Positions 1-7,010 of a DNA stretch of 9,663 nucleotides are shown here, in pieces (position 1 is the stretch's first letter; the number at the start of each line of letters is the position of its first letter). The notes under the pieces were generated by a model that worked only from the letters and a program-made list of their open reading frames with translations, did not search any database and was not told where the DNA came from. This stretch comes from Bordetella parapertussis (lineage in GTDB: Bacteria > Pseudomonadota > Gammaproteobacteria > Burkholderiales > Burkholderiaceae_C). The stretch covers positions 1 to 9,663 of the forward strand of contig CAMDJU010000092.1 of the NCBI GenBank assembly GCA_945900695.1. Direction: 5' to 3'. Made by a program: the position numbers and the translations under genes.

Positions 1-521
1 TGGTCGGGGCCGTGCTTGAACACCGAGTCCCGGTAAGCAAAGGCGCATTGGGCGGCATCCAGGCTGAAAAGCTCTCCACTGTCCAAGTCGATGGCATCCA
101 GGGAATCGAACACATCTTGCAACTCGACCCCATAGGCACCGATGTTTTGCACCGGCGTGGCCCCGACGTTGCCGGGGATCAGGGCCAGATTCTCCAGACC
201 AGGCCAGCCTTGGGCCAAAGTCCAAGCCACCAACTCATGCCAGTTTTCACCCGACTCGGCCTGCACCAGCCAGTGCCGGTCGTCTTCGCGCAACAGCTGC
301 TTGCCCTTGTTTTCCATTTTGATGACCAAGGGCTTCACGTCCCCTGTGATCACAATATTGCTGCCCCCACCCAGGACAAACTTGGGTTTTTCACGCCAAA
401 CGGGGTCGCGCAGCAGGGTTTGCAAGGGCTCGGTGGCGGTGACCCGCACCAATTGCAAAGCCTTGGCAGCGATGCCAAATGTGTTGTAGGTCTGCAAGGA
501 GACATGCGACTCGATCTTCAT
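1..521 (-). CDS. murB: UDP-N-acetylenolpyruvoylglucosamine reductase, N-terminal half (3' end off window)
   Basis: MurB is the cytosolic FAD enzyme that uses NADPH to reduce UDP-GlcNAc-enolpyruvate to UDP-MurNAc, the second committed step of peptidoglycan precursor synthesis. Reading from ATG at 521-519, 173 codons are visible of a usual ~340. Seen: NTFGI at residues 13-17, the FAD-binding LGGGSNI (50-56), the long signature [13 protein letters not shown] then [11 protein letters not shown] (108-131), and FAYRDSVFK (161-169). The arginine of the last motif (residue 164) matches the active-site Arg159 of the E. coli enzyme. The catalytic serine and glutamate of the C-terminal domain lie outside the window. 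The layout fits E. coli-like type I MurB. The start gives the usual N-terminus just before NTFGI, but no strong Shine-Dalgarno is visible. It diverges from yajQ across 44 bases. Identity is secure; only completeness is unknown. Confidence 0.95.
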   Translation of the reverse strand, partial: MKIESHVSLQTYNTFGIAAKALQLVRVTATEPLQTLLRDPVWREKPKFVLGGGSNIVITGDVKPLVIKMENKGKQLLREDDRHWLVQAESGENWHELVAWTLAQGWPGLENLALIPGNVGATPVQNIGAYGVELQDVFDSLDAIDLDSGELFSLDAAQCAFAYRDSVFKHGPD

Positions 522-565
522 GGGAGAATTGTCGCACCCCGTTTTTGACAACAAGTAATACAACC

Positions 566-1051
566 ATGCCTTCTTTTGACACCGTTTGTGAAGCCGATTT
601 GGTCGAGGTGAAAAACGCCGTGGACAACGCCGCCAAGGAAATTGCCACCCGTTTTGACTTCAAAGGCACGTCCGCATCGATTGAATTCAAAGACAAAGAG
701 ATCACCCTGATTGGGGACGCCGACTTTCAACTCAATCAAATTGACGAAATCTTGCGCAACAAACTGGCCAAACGCAATGTCGATGTGCGCTTTTTGGACA
801 AGGGCACGGTACAAAAAATCGGTGGCGACAAGGTCAAGCAAGTGGTCAAGGTGCGCAACGGCATCGAGGCCGAGGCCGCCAAAAAAATTCAACGCTTGGT
901 CAAGGACAGCAAAATCAAGGTGCAAGCCAGCATCCAAGGGGACGCCATCCGGGTCAATGGCACCAAGCGCGACGACTTACAAGCGGTGATGGCGCTGATC
1001 CGCAAAGATGTGCCTGAACTGCCCTTGAGCTTTAACAACTTTCGCGATTAA
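566..1051 (+). CDS. yajQ: YajQ family nucleotide / cyclic-di-GMP-binding protein
   Basis: This 161-residue protein matches E. coli YajQ (163 residues) almost end to end. Seen: the opening MPSFD at 1-5, [10 protein letters not shown] then RFDFKG at about 17-34, [15 protein letters not shown] at 54-68, a lysine-rich central part, [26 protein letters not shown], and the family-typical ending NNFRD. YajQ proteins are small cytosolic proteins with two ferredoxin-like folds that bind nucleotides. A Xanthomonas homologue is a cyclic-di-GMP receptor that acts with a transcription factor in virulence control. Whether this copy binds cyclic-di-GMP cannot be seen. The start at 566 gives the family's exact N-terminus; an upstream in-frame extension to 479 would overlap murB antisense and is not supported. 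The upstream bases carry only a weak ribosome binding site. It is convergent with plsY. Confidence 0.95.
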   Translation: MPSFDTVCEADLVEVKNAVDNAAKEIATRFDFKGTSASIEFKDKEITLIGDADFQLNQIDEILRNKLAKRNVDVRFLDKGTVQKIGGDKVKQVVKVRNGIEAEAAKKIQRLVKDSKIKVQASIQGDAIRVNGTKRDDLQAVMALIRKDVPELPLSFNNFRD

Positions 1052-1054
1052 TCG

Positions 1055-1094
1055 CTGCCATTGATCAGGTCAAATCCATGGCAGATGGATTTTT
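1055..1094. terminator. Candidate bidirectional terminator between convergent yajQ and plsY
   Basis: In the 87-base gap between the two facing stop codons, AAATCCAT (1072-1079) and ATGGATTT (1085-1092) form a perfect 8-base inverted repeat with a 5-base loop. It is followed by further T residues on the plus strand, and its own 5' AAA gives a short T-run on the minus strand. The stem is AT-rich, so termination would be weak. A second perfect repeat, CTGCCAT (1055-1061) with ATGGCAG (1078-1084), shares bases with the first, so the two folds exclude each other. Position between convergent genes supports a terminator role; this is inference from sequence. Confidence 0.5.
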
Positions 1095-1138
1095 GCGCTG
1101 CGTTCGCCATGAATCTATCGGTTTGATCCAGACGGGCA

Positions 1139-1774
1139 TCAGGAGCCCTTAGCGCCTATGCGCGACTCTTTGCCCGCGATCAAACGCGCGATGTTGTCCT
1201 TGTGTCGATACAGCAACACGGCACTCATGACACCGATGGACAGCGCGATGACGGGTGCGCCCGACCACACCACTTTGGCCCCCAACAGGTAATAGGCCGG
1301 GGCGAACACCGCTGCAGCCACAGCGGCCAACGATGAATAGCGCGAAAAAAACGCCACGATCAACCAAGTGGCCATGGTGGCCAGGCCCAGCCAAGGATCC
1401 ACACCGAACAAAACGCCAGCCGCTGTGGCCACCCCTTTGCCCCCTTTGAAGCGAAAAAACACCGGCCATACATGACCGACAAAAGCGGCCAGGGCACAAG
1501 CGGCAATCACCGCATCCAGGCCCATGCCAGGCAGGCGCTGAACCAGAAAAACGGGCAACCAACCTTTGACGGCGTCGAGCAACAGCGTGAGCACGGCGGC
1601 CGCCTTGCTGCCAGAGCGCAGCACATTGGTGGCCCCAGGGTTTTGGCTGCCATAGGTGCGCGGGTCTTGCAGGCCCATCATGCGGCTGACAATGACTGCA
1701 AACGAGAGCGAACCGATCAAATAAGAGGCCACAACGGCCGCTAAAGCTTGGACAACAAAAAAATCCACATCCAT
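1139..1774 (-). CDS. plsY: Glycerol-3-phosphate acyltransferase PlsY
   Basis: PlsY is an inner-membrane enzyme that transfers an acyl group from acyl-phosphate (made by PlsX) to glycerol-3-phosphate, the first step of phospholipid synthesis. The 211-residue product fits the family length (~205). All three conserved loops are visible: [11 protein letters not shown] at 21-31, [16 protein letters not shown] at 42-57, and [18 protein letters not shown] at 100-117; the glycine-rich last loop is the phosphate-binding site. Hydrophobic segments lie at about 5-30, 58-80, 86-104, 117-143, 148-166 and 172-190, followed by the basic RHKDNIARL tail. The start gives a normal N-terminus, but its SD-like bases (GAAAG) abut the ATG, so GTG at codon 3 is an alternative. 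The aldo/keto reductase lies 80 bases upstream in the same direction; cotranscription is possible but not shown. Confidence 0.96.
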   Translation of the reverse strand: MDVDFFVVQALAAVVASYLIGSLSFAVIVSRMMGLQDPRTYGSQNPGATNVLRSGSKAAAVLTLLLDAVKGWLPVFLVQRLPGMGLDAVIAACALAAFVGHVWPVFFRFKGGKGVATAAGVLFGVDPWLGLATMATWLIVAFFSRYSSLAAVAAAVFAPAYYLLGAKVVWSGAPVIALSIGVMSAVLLYRHKDNIARLIAGKESRIGAKGS

Positions 1775-1854
1775 CTTTCAAAAAATCAGAGGTTCTGCCC
1801 GCAGCGCCGCAAGCTTAGCGATTGGTGATTGGTTTGAAGGCAAGAAACAGCGTG

Positions 1855-2928
1855 TCACTGCGCGGGGTCGCGCATGTCTTTGCGAATGGCATCAATCTGG
1901 ACCAAGACTTCAGCGGACAAAACCGTACCCCAAGCAGCCAGGTTTTCTTCCAAGTGGGCCACCGAGGTCACGCCAATGATGGTGCTGGCCACACGCCACT
2001 GGGTGTAACAAAAGGCCAAGGCCATTTGGGTCGGCGTCATACCGTGGTCACGGGCCACGGCGTTGTAGCGGCGCGAGGCAGCGAGCGACTCGGTGCGTCC
2101 CCAGCGCTGGGCCTTCATGCCATCGAATTGGCCCAAACGGCCCAGCGGTGGATGGTCACCGTGGATGCCCAAGGCGTCGTACTTGCCCGTCAACGAGCCA
2201 AAAGCCAAGGGCGAATAAGCCAGCAAGGACACGCCCAAGCGGTGCATGGTCTCGTCCAATGCATTTTCATAACTGCGGTTGGTCAAGCAGTAGGGGTTTT
2301 GCACAGACACGATGCGAGGCAAGCCATGCTGCTCGGCCAAGCGCACAAACTCGTGCACGCCGTAAGGCGTCTCATTGGACAGGCCGATGTATCGCACCTT
2401 GCCTTGCTTGACCAGGGTCGCCAAGGCCTGCAGTTGGTCATGGATGGGAGTGGTCGATTTCTCTTTCTTGGGGTCGTAATACATCATCCCAAAGGCGGGC
2501 ACATGGCGCTCGGGCCAATGAATTTGGTACAGGTCAATCACGTCGGTTTGCAGTCGCTTCAAGCTGGCGTCGCACGAGGTCAAAATGTCTTGGGCAGTCA
2601 TCCCCTGCCCTGCTCGGACCCATGGGGTGTCCCGCGATGGACCAGCCACTTTGGTCGCCAGCACAATGCGCTGGCGCATGCCCGGATTTTTGGCCAACCA
2701 ATGGCCGATGATGCTTTCGGTCACGCTATAGGTTTCGGCGCGGGTGGGCACCGAATACATCTCTGCCGTGTCAATGAAGTTAACCCCCAAGCCTACAGAT
2801 CTGTCCATGATGGCGTGGGCAGTGGCTTCATTGACCTGCTCACCAAAAGTCATGGTGCCCAAACAAATGGGGGTGACATGCAAATCGCTTTGACCCAAGC
2901 GAACAGGGCTGAGTTGAAGTGGGTTCAT
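1855..2928 (-). CDS. Tas-type NADP(H)-dependent aldo/keto reductase
   Basis: A 357-residue aldo/keto reductase of the Tas subfamily, a cytosolic (beta/alpha)8-barrel oxidoreductase. It resembles E. coli Tas (346 residues) throughout: GTMTFGEQ at 24-31, FIDTAEMY at 51-58, KVAGPSR at 93-99, SLKRLQTDVIDLYQIHWP at 122-139, KVRYIGLSNET, QNPYCLTNRS, LLAYSPLAFGSLTGKY and MALAF..TQW. The catalytic tetrad is complete as D53, Y58, K93 and H137. Substrate is unknown; E. coli tas was named for complementing a tyrosine auxotroph under starvation, so the natural reaction is unclear in the family. The gene lies 46 bases downstream of the acyl-CoA synthetase, same strand, which suggests one transcript. No good Shine-Dalgarno precedes the ATG (C-rich), but the start matches the family's N-terminus. 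A very long antisense frame opposite is a composition artefact. Confidence 0.9.
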   Translation of the reverse strand: MNPLQLSPVRLGQSDLHVTPICLGTMTFGEQVNEATAHAIMDRSVGLGVNFIDTAEMYSVPTRAETYSVTESIIGHWLAKNPGMRQRIVLATKVAGPSRDTPWVRAGQGMTAQDILTSCDASLKRLQTDVIDLYQIHWPERHVPAFGMMYYDPKKEKSTTPIHDQLQALATLVKQGKVRYIGLSNETPYGVHEFVRLAEQHGLPRIVSVQNPYCLTNRSYENALDETMHRLGVSLLAYSPLAFGSLTGKYDALGIHGDHPPLGRLGQFDGMKAQRWGRTESLAASRRYNAVARDHGMTPTQMALAFCYTQWRVASTIIGVTSVAHLEENLAAWGTVLSAEVLVQIDAIRKDMRDPAQ

Positions 2929-2947
2929 GGGGGCAGAGTTTACTGTC

Positions 2948-2966
2948 GGGCTACCGCTTGGTGCCC
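2948..2966 (-). other. Small intercistronic hairpin between acyl-CoA synthetase and aldo/keto reductase genes
   Basis: GGGC (2948-2951) plus ACC (2953-2955) can pair with GGT (2960-2962) plus GCCC (2963-2966), giving seven pairs with one bulged base and a 4-base loop. On the minus-strand transcript no T-run follows, so it is not a standard intrinsic terminator. It could stabilise the end of the upstream message or be chance in GC-rich DNA. Confidence 0.3.
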
Positions 2967-2974
2967 AGCGCCAT

Positions 2975-4774
2975 TTAAGTTTGCAAAAGCGACTTGGCCC
3001 GCGCCTCTTCTTGCAAACGCAGCACCCGGCGTTGCACCTTGCCGGTGGTGGTCATGGGCAAGGCATCGATGAACTCAATGTCCTTGGGGTACTCGTATGG
3101 CGCCAACTGACCGCGCACATGGTATTGCAGCTCCAGCACCAATGCATCCGAAGGCGCGAAACCTGCCGACAACACCACATAGGCCTTGACCACGTTGCCA
3201 CGCGCCGCATCGGGCTTGGGCACCACTGCTGCGTTGGCCACGGCCGGGTGTTTGAGCAAACAATTTTCGATTTCGCTGGGGCCAATGCGGTACCCCGCCG
3301 CTTTGAACACATCGTCCGAGCGCCCTTGGTACCACAGGTAGCCGTCGGCGTCACGGGTCGCCAAATCACCGGTGCGGCACCAATCGCCGGTGTATTTGTC
3401 CGCTGTGGCCTGGGGGTTGCGCCAATAGCCCAAAAAGAAAATCGGGTCTTCGCGGCCATGCACATCGCGGCGGTTCAAGGCCACATCACCCACCTCGCCA
3501 TCGGCGCACACCTGGCCTTGCTCGTCGATCACATCCACCCGGTGCCCCGGATAGGGCCGCCCCATGCTGCCCGCGCGGGCCGGCCAGCCCACACCGGCAA
3601 GGCTGCGCCCATTCATGGCGCAATTGCCCACGATGTAGTTGATCTCGGTTTGGCCAAACATCTCGTTGACCGTCACGCCCAACTGGTTCTGGCAATACCC
3701 AAACACCGTATCACCCACCGCCTCGCCGGCACTCATGATGGCTTGCAAGCGCAAGCGATAGGTCTGGCGGGGTTCTGGAAAGGCCTTCATCATGGCCTTG
3801 AGCGCCGTGGGAAACAAAAAGCTGTGCGTCACCCCGTGCTGCTGCATGAGTGAAAAAGCCAACTCCGGGCTGAACCGCCCACGCCAAGCGATGATGGGGC
3901 GACCAAAATACAAGGTGGGCATCAAGGCGTCGAGCAAGCCGCCCGTCCAGGCCCAATCTGCTGGCGACCAAAACACCGCTGCACTGGTGCGCTCAGCCAC
4001 ACCCTGGGGCATGCCCGGGCCTGGGGGCATGGTGGTGGCGGGCCATGGATGGGCCGGGTCTTGGGGCACGGCACCGGGGCCAAAGCCAAACCAATTTTGG
4101 CTGCACACAAACCCCGTCAGGTTGCCGATCATGGCCTGGTGCGGTATCAAAGCACCCTTGGGTGCACCCGTGGTGCCACTGGTGTAAATCAGAATGGCCG
4201 GGTCCGCGGCCAGGGTTGGGCACAGCTCAAAAGCAGGGGCGCTCATGGCGCGCAGGTCGGGCAACACCTGATCGGCAGCTGACACCCCCGCCCCCAAACC
4301 AATGACATGGCGCAAAGCCGGGGCTTGACCACGCACCGCCAAGACACCGGCCAAGGACGCAGCATCCACAAACACGGCCACCGCTTCGCTGTCGTCCAAT
4401 CGGTAAGCCAAGGCATCGGGCCCGAACAATTGGGACAAGGGCATGGCCACCGCACCCATCTGCATGACCGCAATGTGCACCGCCGCGGTTTCAAAGCATT
4501 GCGGCAACACCAAGGCCACGCGGTCGCCGCGTTGCACGCCCCAGTCTTGTAGCTTGTGGCTCAAGGCATTGGCCGCCTGTTGCAGCTGTGCGTAGCTGTG
4601 GTGGATGGGTGCTTGCCCCTCCATGTGCTCGACGATGGCGGCCTGGTGGGCTACATCGGGCATCTGGGCCCAACGCCGGCAACAGACCTCGGCGATGTTG
4701 AAATGGTGTGGCACGTGCCACACCAAGCCGGGGTGCATGCGGTGGTGGTGATCGAGTTGGGAAGAGGCCTTCAT
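2975..4774 (-). CDS. AMP-forming acyl-CoA synthetase (acetyl/medium-chain type, ANL superfamily)
   Basis: This 599-residue adenylating enzyme should activate a carboxylic acid with ATP and CoA to an acyl-CoA plus AMP. Seen: the phosphate-binding loop YTSGTTGAPKG (197-207), FWSPADWAWTGG (268-279), SAGEAVGD (348-355), the adenine-site NEMFGQTE (370-377), GSMGRPYPG (402-410), hinge region TGDLATRDADGYLWYQGR (468-485), FKAAGYRIGPSEIE (490-503), and the C-terminal catalytic lysine in TTTGKVQRR (K579). The wording resembles COG0365 / ACSM-like synthetases; the substrate cannot be read. ATG at 4774-4772 is chosen because AAGGA (complement of 4783-4787) lies 8 bases upstream and an earlier in-frame ATG (4843) would run deep into the hydrolase gene. 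A proline/glycine-rich stretch near residues 231-262 looks like an insertion. The start overlaps that of the divergent hydrolase. Confidence 0.92.
   Translation of the reverse strand: MKASSQLDHHHRMHPGLVWHVPHHFNIAEVCCRRWAQMPDVAHQAAIVEHMEGQAPIHHSYAQLQQAANALSHKLQDWGVQRGDRVALVLPQCFETAAVHIAVMQMGAVAMPLSQLFGPDALAYRLDDSEAVAVFVDAASLAGVLAVRGQAPALRHVIGLGAGVSAADQVLPDLRAMSAPAFELCPTLAADPAILIYTSGTTGAPKGALIPHQAMIGNLTGFVCSQNWFGFGPGAVPQDPAHPWPATTMPPGPGMPQGVAERTSAAVFWSPADWAWTGGLLDALMPTLYFGRPIIAWRGRFSPELAFSLMQQHGVTHSFLFPTALKAMMKAFPEPRQTYRLRLQAIMSAGEAVGDTVFGYCQNQLGVTVNEMFGQTEINYIVGNCAMNGRSLAGVGWPARAGSMGRPYPGHRVDVIDEQGQVCADGEVGDVALNRRDVHGREDPIFFLGYWRNPQATADKYTGDWCRTGDLATRDADGYLWYQGRSDDVFKAAGYRIGPSEIENCLLKHPAVANAAVVPKPDAARGNVVKAYVVLSAGFAPSDALVLELQYHVRGQLAPYEYPKDIEFIDALPMTTTGKVQRRVLRLQEEARAKSLLQT
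4704..4725. promoter_or_regulatory. Perfect 22-base palindrome, candidate operator
   Basis: The half-site TGGTGTGGCAC (4704-4714) is followed immediately by its exact reverse complement (4715-4725); the next base pair outward does not match. It lies inside codons of the acyl-CoA synthetase gene for residues Val17 to His24, 47 bases from that gene's start, and ends 47 bases before the hydrolase start, so it sits in the zone that must also carry the hydrolase promoter. Symmetry of this length suits a dimeric DNA-binding regulator, or a strong RNA hairpin in the synthetase message. No regulator gene is adjacent in the window. The palindrome is seen directly; the operator role is inference. Confidence 0.45.
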
Positions 4775-5708
4775 GCGCAAGATCCTTATGATCCAAGGAA
4801 TGTACCAAGCCCTGAAACCATCCCGATCCTCGTTTATCCCCATTCGCGGCCTTCAATACCATTTGCGCGAATGGGGCCAACCCCAAGCGGGCGTACCCCC
4901 GCTGTTGATGTTGCACGGCTGGATGGATGTTTCAGCGTCGTTTCAGTTTGCGGTCGACGCCTTGGGCGGCGAGCGCTGGATCGTGGCGCCGGATTGGCGC
5001 GGATACGGCTTGAGCGACCCCGGTGCCACCGACAATTTTTGGTTTCCCGACTACCTGGCTGACCTGGACGCCTTACTGGACCACCTGTGCCCCGAACAAA
5101 GCATCGATCTGGTCGGCCACAGCATGGGCGGGCATGTGGCCATGCTCTACAGCGGCATTCGGCCCGAGCGCATTCGCCGCTTGGTGAACCTGGAGGGTTT
5201 TGGAATGGCCGCCACTGTCCCCGCCCAAGCCCCAGGGCGTTATGCCCAGTGGATGGATCAGCTGCGCCAACTGAAGTCGGGCGACATGGCATTGCGCCCT
5301 TATGCCAATCAAGATGGCGTGGCGCAACGGCTCATGAAAAACAACCCCCGCTTGTCGCCCGACAAAGCCCAATGGCTGGCGCAACACTGGGCTGAGCAGC
5401 AAGCCGACGGGCAATGGATCATTCGGGGCCACCCGGCGCACAAAGTGGTCAACGCCCAGCTGTACCAAGTCGAAGAGACCAAAGCCGTGTACCAGCGCAT
5501 CAGCGCTCCCACCCTCGTGGTGCATGCCAGTGACGACAGTTTGCAAACCTGGTGGAAAGGCAAATACGGGCGTGAGGAGTTTCACCAGCGCGCGAGCGTG
5601 GTTCCCCAGTTGCAACACGTCACCATCCCCGACACCGGCCACATGCTGCACCACGACCAACCGCAAGCCCTGGCCGAATTGATCGAAGACTTTTTGGCCA
5701 AGCCATGA
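4773..5708 (+). CDS. Alpha/beta hydrolase, serine-hydrolase-like
   Basis: A 311-residue alpha/beta-hydrolase-fold protein, probably cytosolic since no signal peptide is seen. The oxyanion-hole motif LHGW is at 47-50, the nucleophile elbow GHSMGGH at 115-121 (Ser117), the acid in VVHASDDS (Asp254 or Asp255), and the catalytic histidine in DTGHMLHH (His290). A lid region with many charged and glutamine residues spans about 150-225. The pattern HGWMDVSASFQF followed by VNLEGFG resembles SERHL-type hydrolases, whose substrates are poorly known. The ATG at 4773 is preceded by GAAGAGG (4761-4767) at good spacing; later in-frame ATGs at 4788 and 4800 are alternatives and would remove up to nine poorly conserved residues. 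The stop overlaps the next start as ATGA, so translational coupling with the flavoprotein is likely. Ester or thioester hydrolysis is plausible beside an acyl-CoA synthetase but not shown. Confidence 0.88.
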   Translation: MRKILMIQGMYQALKPSRSSFIPIRGLQYHLREWGQPQAGVPPLLMLHGWMDVSASFQFAVDALGGERWIVAPDWRGYGLSDPGATDNFWFPDYLADLDALLDHLCPEQSIDLVGHSMGGHVAMLYSGIRPERIRRLVNLEGFGMAATVPAQAPGRYAQWMDQLRQLKSGDMALRPYANQDGVAQRLMKNNPRLSPDKAQWLAQHWAEQQADGQWIIRGHPAHKVVNAQLYQVEETKAVYQRISAPTLVVHASDDSLQTWWKGKYGREEFHQRASVVPQLQHVTIPDTGHMLHHDQPQALAELIEDFLAKP

Positions 5709-6946
5709 AAACCTCTGATGTGGCCATCGTCGGCGCTGGCGCAGCGGGCTTGTTTTGCGCGGGCATCGCCGCCCAGCAAGGCTTGTCGGTGGTGCTGATC
5801 GACCACAGCGCCAAATTGGCCGAGAAAATCCGCATCTCAGGTGGCGGGCGCAGCAATTTCACCAACAAAGACATCGATGCCCAAGCGCCGCACAAACACT
5901 TTTTGGGCGAGAACCCCTTGTTTGCCCGCAGCGCTTTGTCGCGCTACACGGCGCAAGACTTTATTAGCTTGGTGCAAAGCCACGGCTTGGCCTTCCACGA
6001 AAAACACAAAGGCCAATTGTTTTGCGACCACTCTTCGCAAGACCTGATTGATTTGCTGTGGCAAGAATGCCAGCGCGGCGCGCAAGGCGGCAGCGTGGAC
6101 CTGTGGCAACCCTGTGCCGTACATGCCGTGCGCCATCACCCCGGGCAAAGACACGCCTATGCGCTCGACACCGACCGGGATGAACTGCAAGCCCAGGCGC
6201 TGGTGGTGGCCACGGGTGGGCTGTCCATCCCCCAAATTGGCGCGTCCGACCTGGGGTACCGCCTGGCCAAGCAATTCAACCTGCCCTTGGTGCCCACCCG
6301 CCCTGGCCTGGTACCACTGACGTTTGGCGGCGAAGATGGCGCCATTTGCGCCCAAATGGCGGGGGCGTCCCTGCCGGTTCACATTTCCACAGGGACGGGC
6401 AAAACGCGAATGGGCTTTGACGAAGACCTGCTGTTCACCCACCGTGGCTTATCGGGGCCCGCCGTGTTGCAAATTTCTAGCTTTTGGCACATGGGAGCGC
6501 CCATCGAGGTCAACCTGTTGCCCCAAAGCAGTCTGCCCCAGGCCTTGTCCGATGCCAAACTCAGCTCCCGCAAAAGCATTGCCAACGAGTTGGCACAATG
6601 GTTACCTACCCGGCTCGCCAACGCCTGGGTGGCGCGTGACCCCCAATGGCAGCGCCCCATCAACCAAGCCAGCGACCGCGCCTTGGGCGACTTGGCCCAG
6701 GCCTTGTCGGGCTGGGCCTTGCGGCCCACCGGCTCAGAGGGCTATAAAAAGGCCGAGGTCACAGTGGGCGGCGTCTCCACCCAAGCCTTGTCGCAAAAAA
6801 CCATGGAGTCAACCCAAAAAGGCCTGTATTTCATTGGTGAGGTGGTCGATATCACTGGCTGGCTGGGGGGCTACAACTTCCAGTGGGCCTGGTCCAGCGC
6901 CCATGCCTGCGCAACGGCTTTGGGGGCGTCGCTCAAACCGCTATAA
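5705..6946 (+). CDS. HI0933/BaiN-family FAD-dependent flavoprotein (NAD(P)/FAD oxidoreductase)
   Basis: A 413-residue flavoprotein of the HI0933 / YhiN / BaiN group. Seen: the FAD-binding Rossmann motif GAGAAG at 10-15, the family hallmark ISGGGRSNFTN at 44-54, VATGGLSIPQIGASDLGY at 167-184, FTHRGLSGPAVLQ at 243-255, GGVS (354-357), TMES (365-368), and the C-terminal FAD site GLYFIGEVVDITGWLGGYN (372-390) followed by FQWAW. The C-terminus fits the HI0933 branch rather than the PP_4765 branch. Members include BaiN, linked to reductive steps of bile-acid dehydroxylation, but most are uncharacterised, so the substrate is unknown. Translation probably depends on coupling, since only a weak Shine-Dalgarno precedes the ATG and the start overlaps the hydrolase stop. 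The last codons overlap the predicted rpsU promoter. Confidence 0.92.
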   Translation: MKTSDVAIVGAGAAGLFCAGIAAQQGLSVVLIDHSAKLAEKIRISGGGRSNFTNKDIDAQAPHKHFLGENPLFARSALSRYTAQDFISLVQSHGLAFHEKHKGQLFCDHSSQDLIDLLWQECQRGAQGGSVDLWQPCAVHAVRHHPGQRHAYALDTDRDELQAQALVVATGGLSIPQIGASDLGYRLAKQFNLPLVPTRPGLVPLTFGGEDGAICAQMAGASLPVHISTGTGKTRMGFDEDLLFTHRGLSGPAVLQISSFWHMGAPIEVNLLPQSSLPQALSDAKLSSRKSIANELAQWLPTRLANAWVARDPQWQRPINQASDRALGDLAQALSGWALRPTGSEGYKKAEVTVGGVSTQALSQKTMESTQKGLYFIGEVVDITGWLGGYNFQWAWSSAHACATALGASLKPL

Positions 6947-6947
6947 T
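6919..6947 (+). promoter_or_regulatory. Predicted sigma-70-type promoter for rpsU
   Basis: A perfect -10 hexamer TATAAT lies at 6942-6947 and includes the flavoprotein stop codon TAA (6944-6946). A weak -35 match begins around 6919-6920 (TTTGGG with a 17-base spacer or TTGGGG with 16). Transcription would begin near 6954, leaving a leader of about 120 bases before rpsU. A strong promoter is expected for a ribosomal protein gene. The -10 is convincing; the -35 is poor. Confidence 0.6.
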
Positions 6948-6967
6948 GCTGGACTTTGCTGGCAAAC

Positions 6968-6997
6968 CCCCAACGGCCTGATCACCTGAAGTTGGGG
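6968..6997 (+). promoter_or_regulatory. rpsU leader hairpin
   Basis: CCCCAAC (6968-6974) and GTTGGGG (6991-6997) form a perfect 7-pair GC-rich stem with a 16-base loop in the rpsU 5' leader, just upstream of the possible leader ORF at 7011. No T-run follows, so it is not a terminator. It may influence message stability or translation; no known S21 leader element is recognised. Confidence 0.4.
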
Positions 6998-7010
6998 AAC
7001 AACCGCAGAC

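Noticed and set aside
545..550. TTGACA between murB and yajQ as a -35 element for yajQ
   Set aside because: A 17-base spacer would place the -10 element inside the yajQ coding sequence, after its start codon.
1815..1835. Tandem GATTGGT-like repeat upstream of plsY
   Set aside because: Only two short copies, with no associated promoter hexamers.
1822..3072. 416-codon plus-strand open frame opposite the aldo/keto reductase
   Set aside because: It is antisense to a clear Tas-type reductase with an intact catalytic tetrad, has no recognisable motif, and such long shadow frames are common in GC-rich genes with biased third positions.
3569..3580. 12-base palindrome GCCCGCGCGGGC
   Set aside because: It lies deep in coding sequence, is made only of G and C, and is short enough to be expected in GC-rich DNA.
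2927..3853. 308-codon plus-strand open frame opposite the acyl-CoA synthetase
   Set aside because: It is a mirror of well conserved synthetase coding sequence, its product is low-complexity in His, Gly and Ala, and it has no family resemblance.
4708..4724. Possible sigma-54 promoter, from TGGCAC inside the palindrome
   Set aside because: The required TTGC element at the proper distance is missing on both strands; the sequence there reads as the palindrome's other arm.
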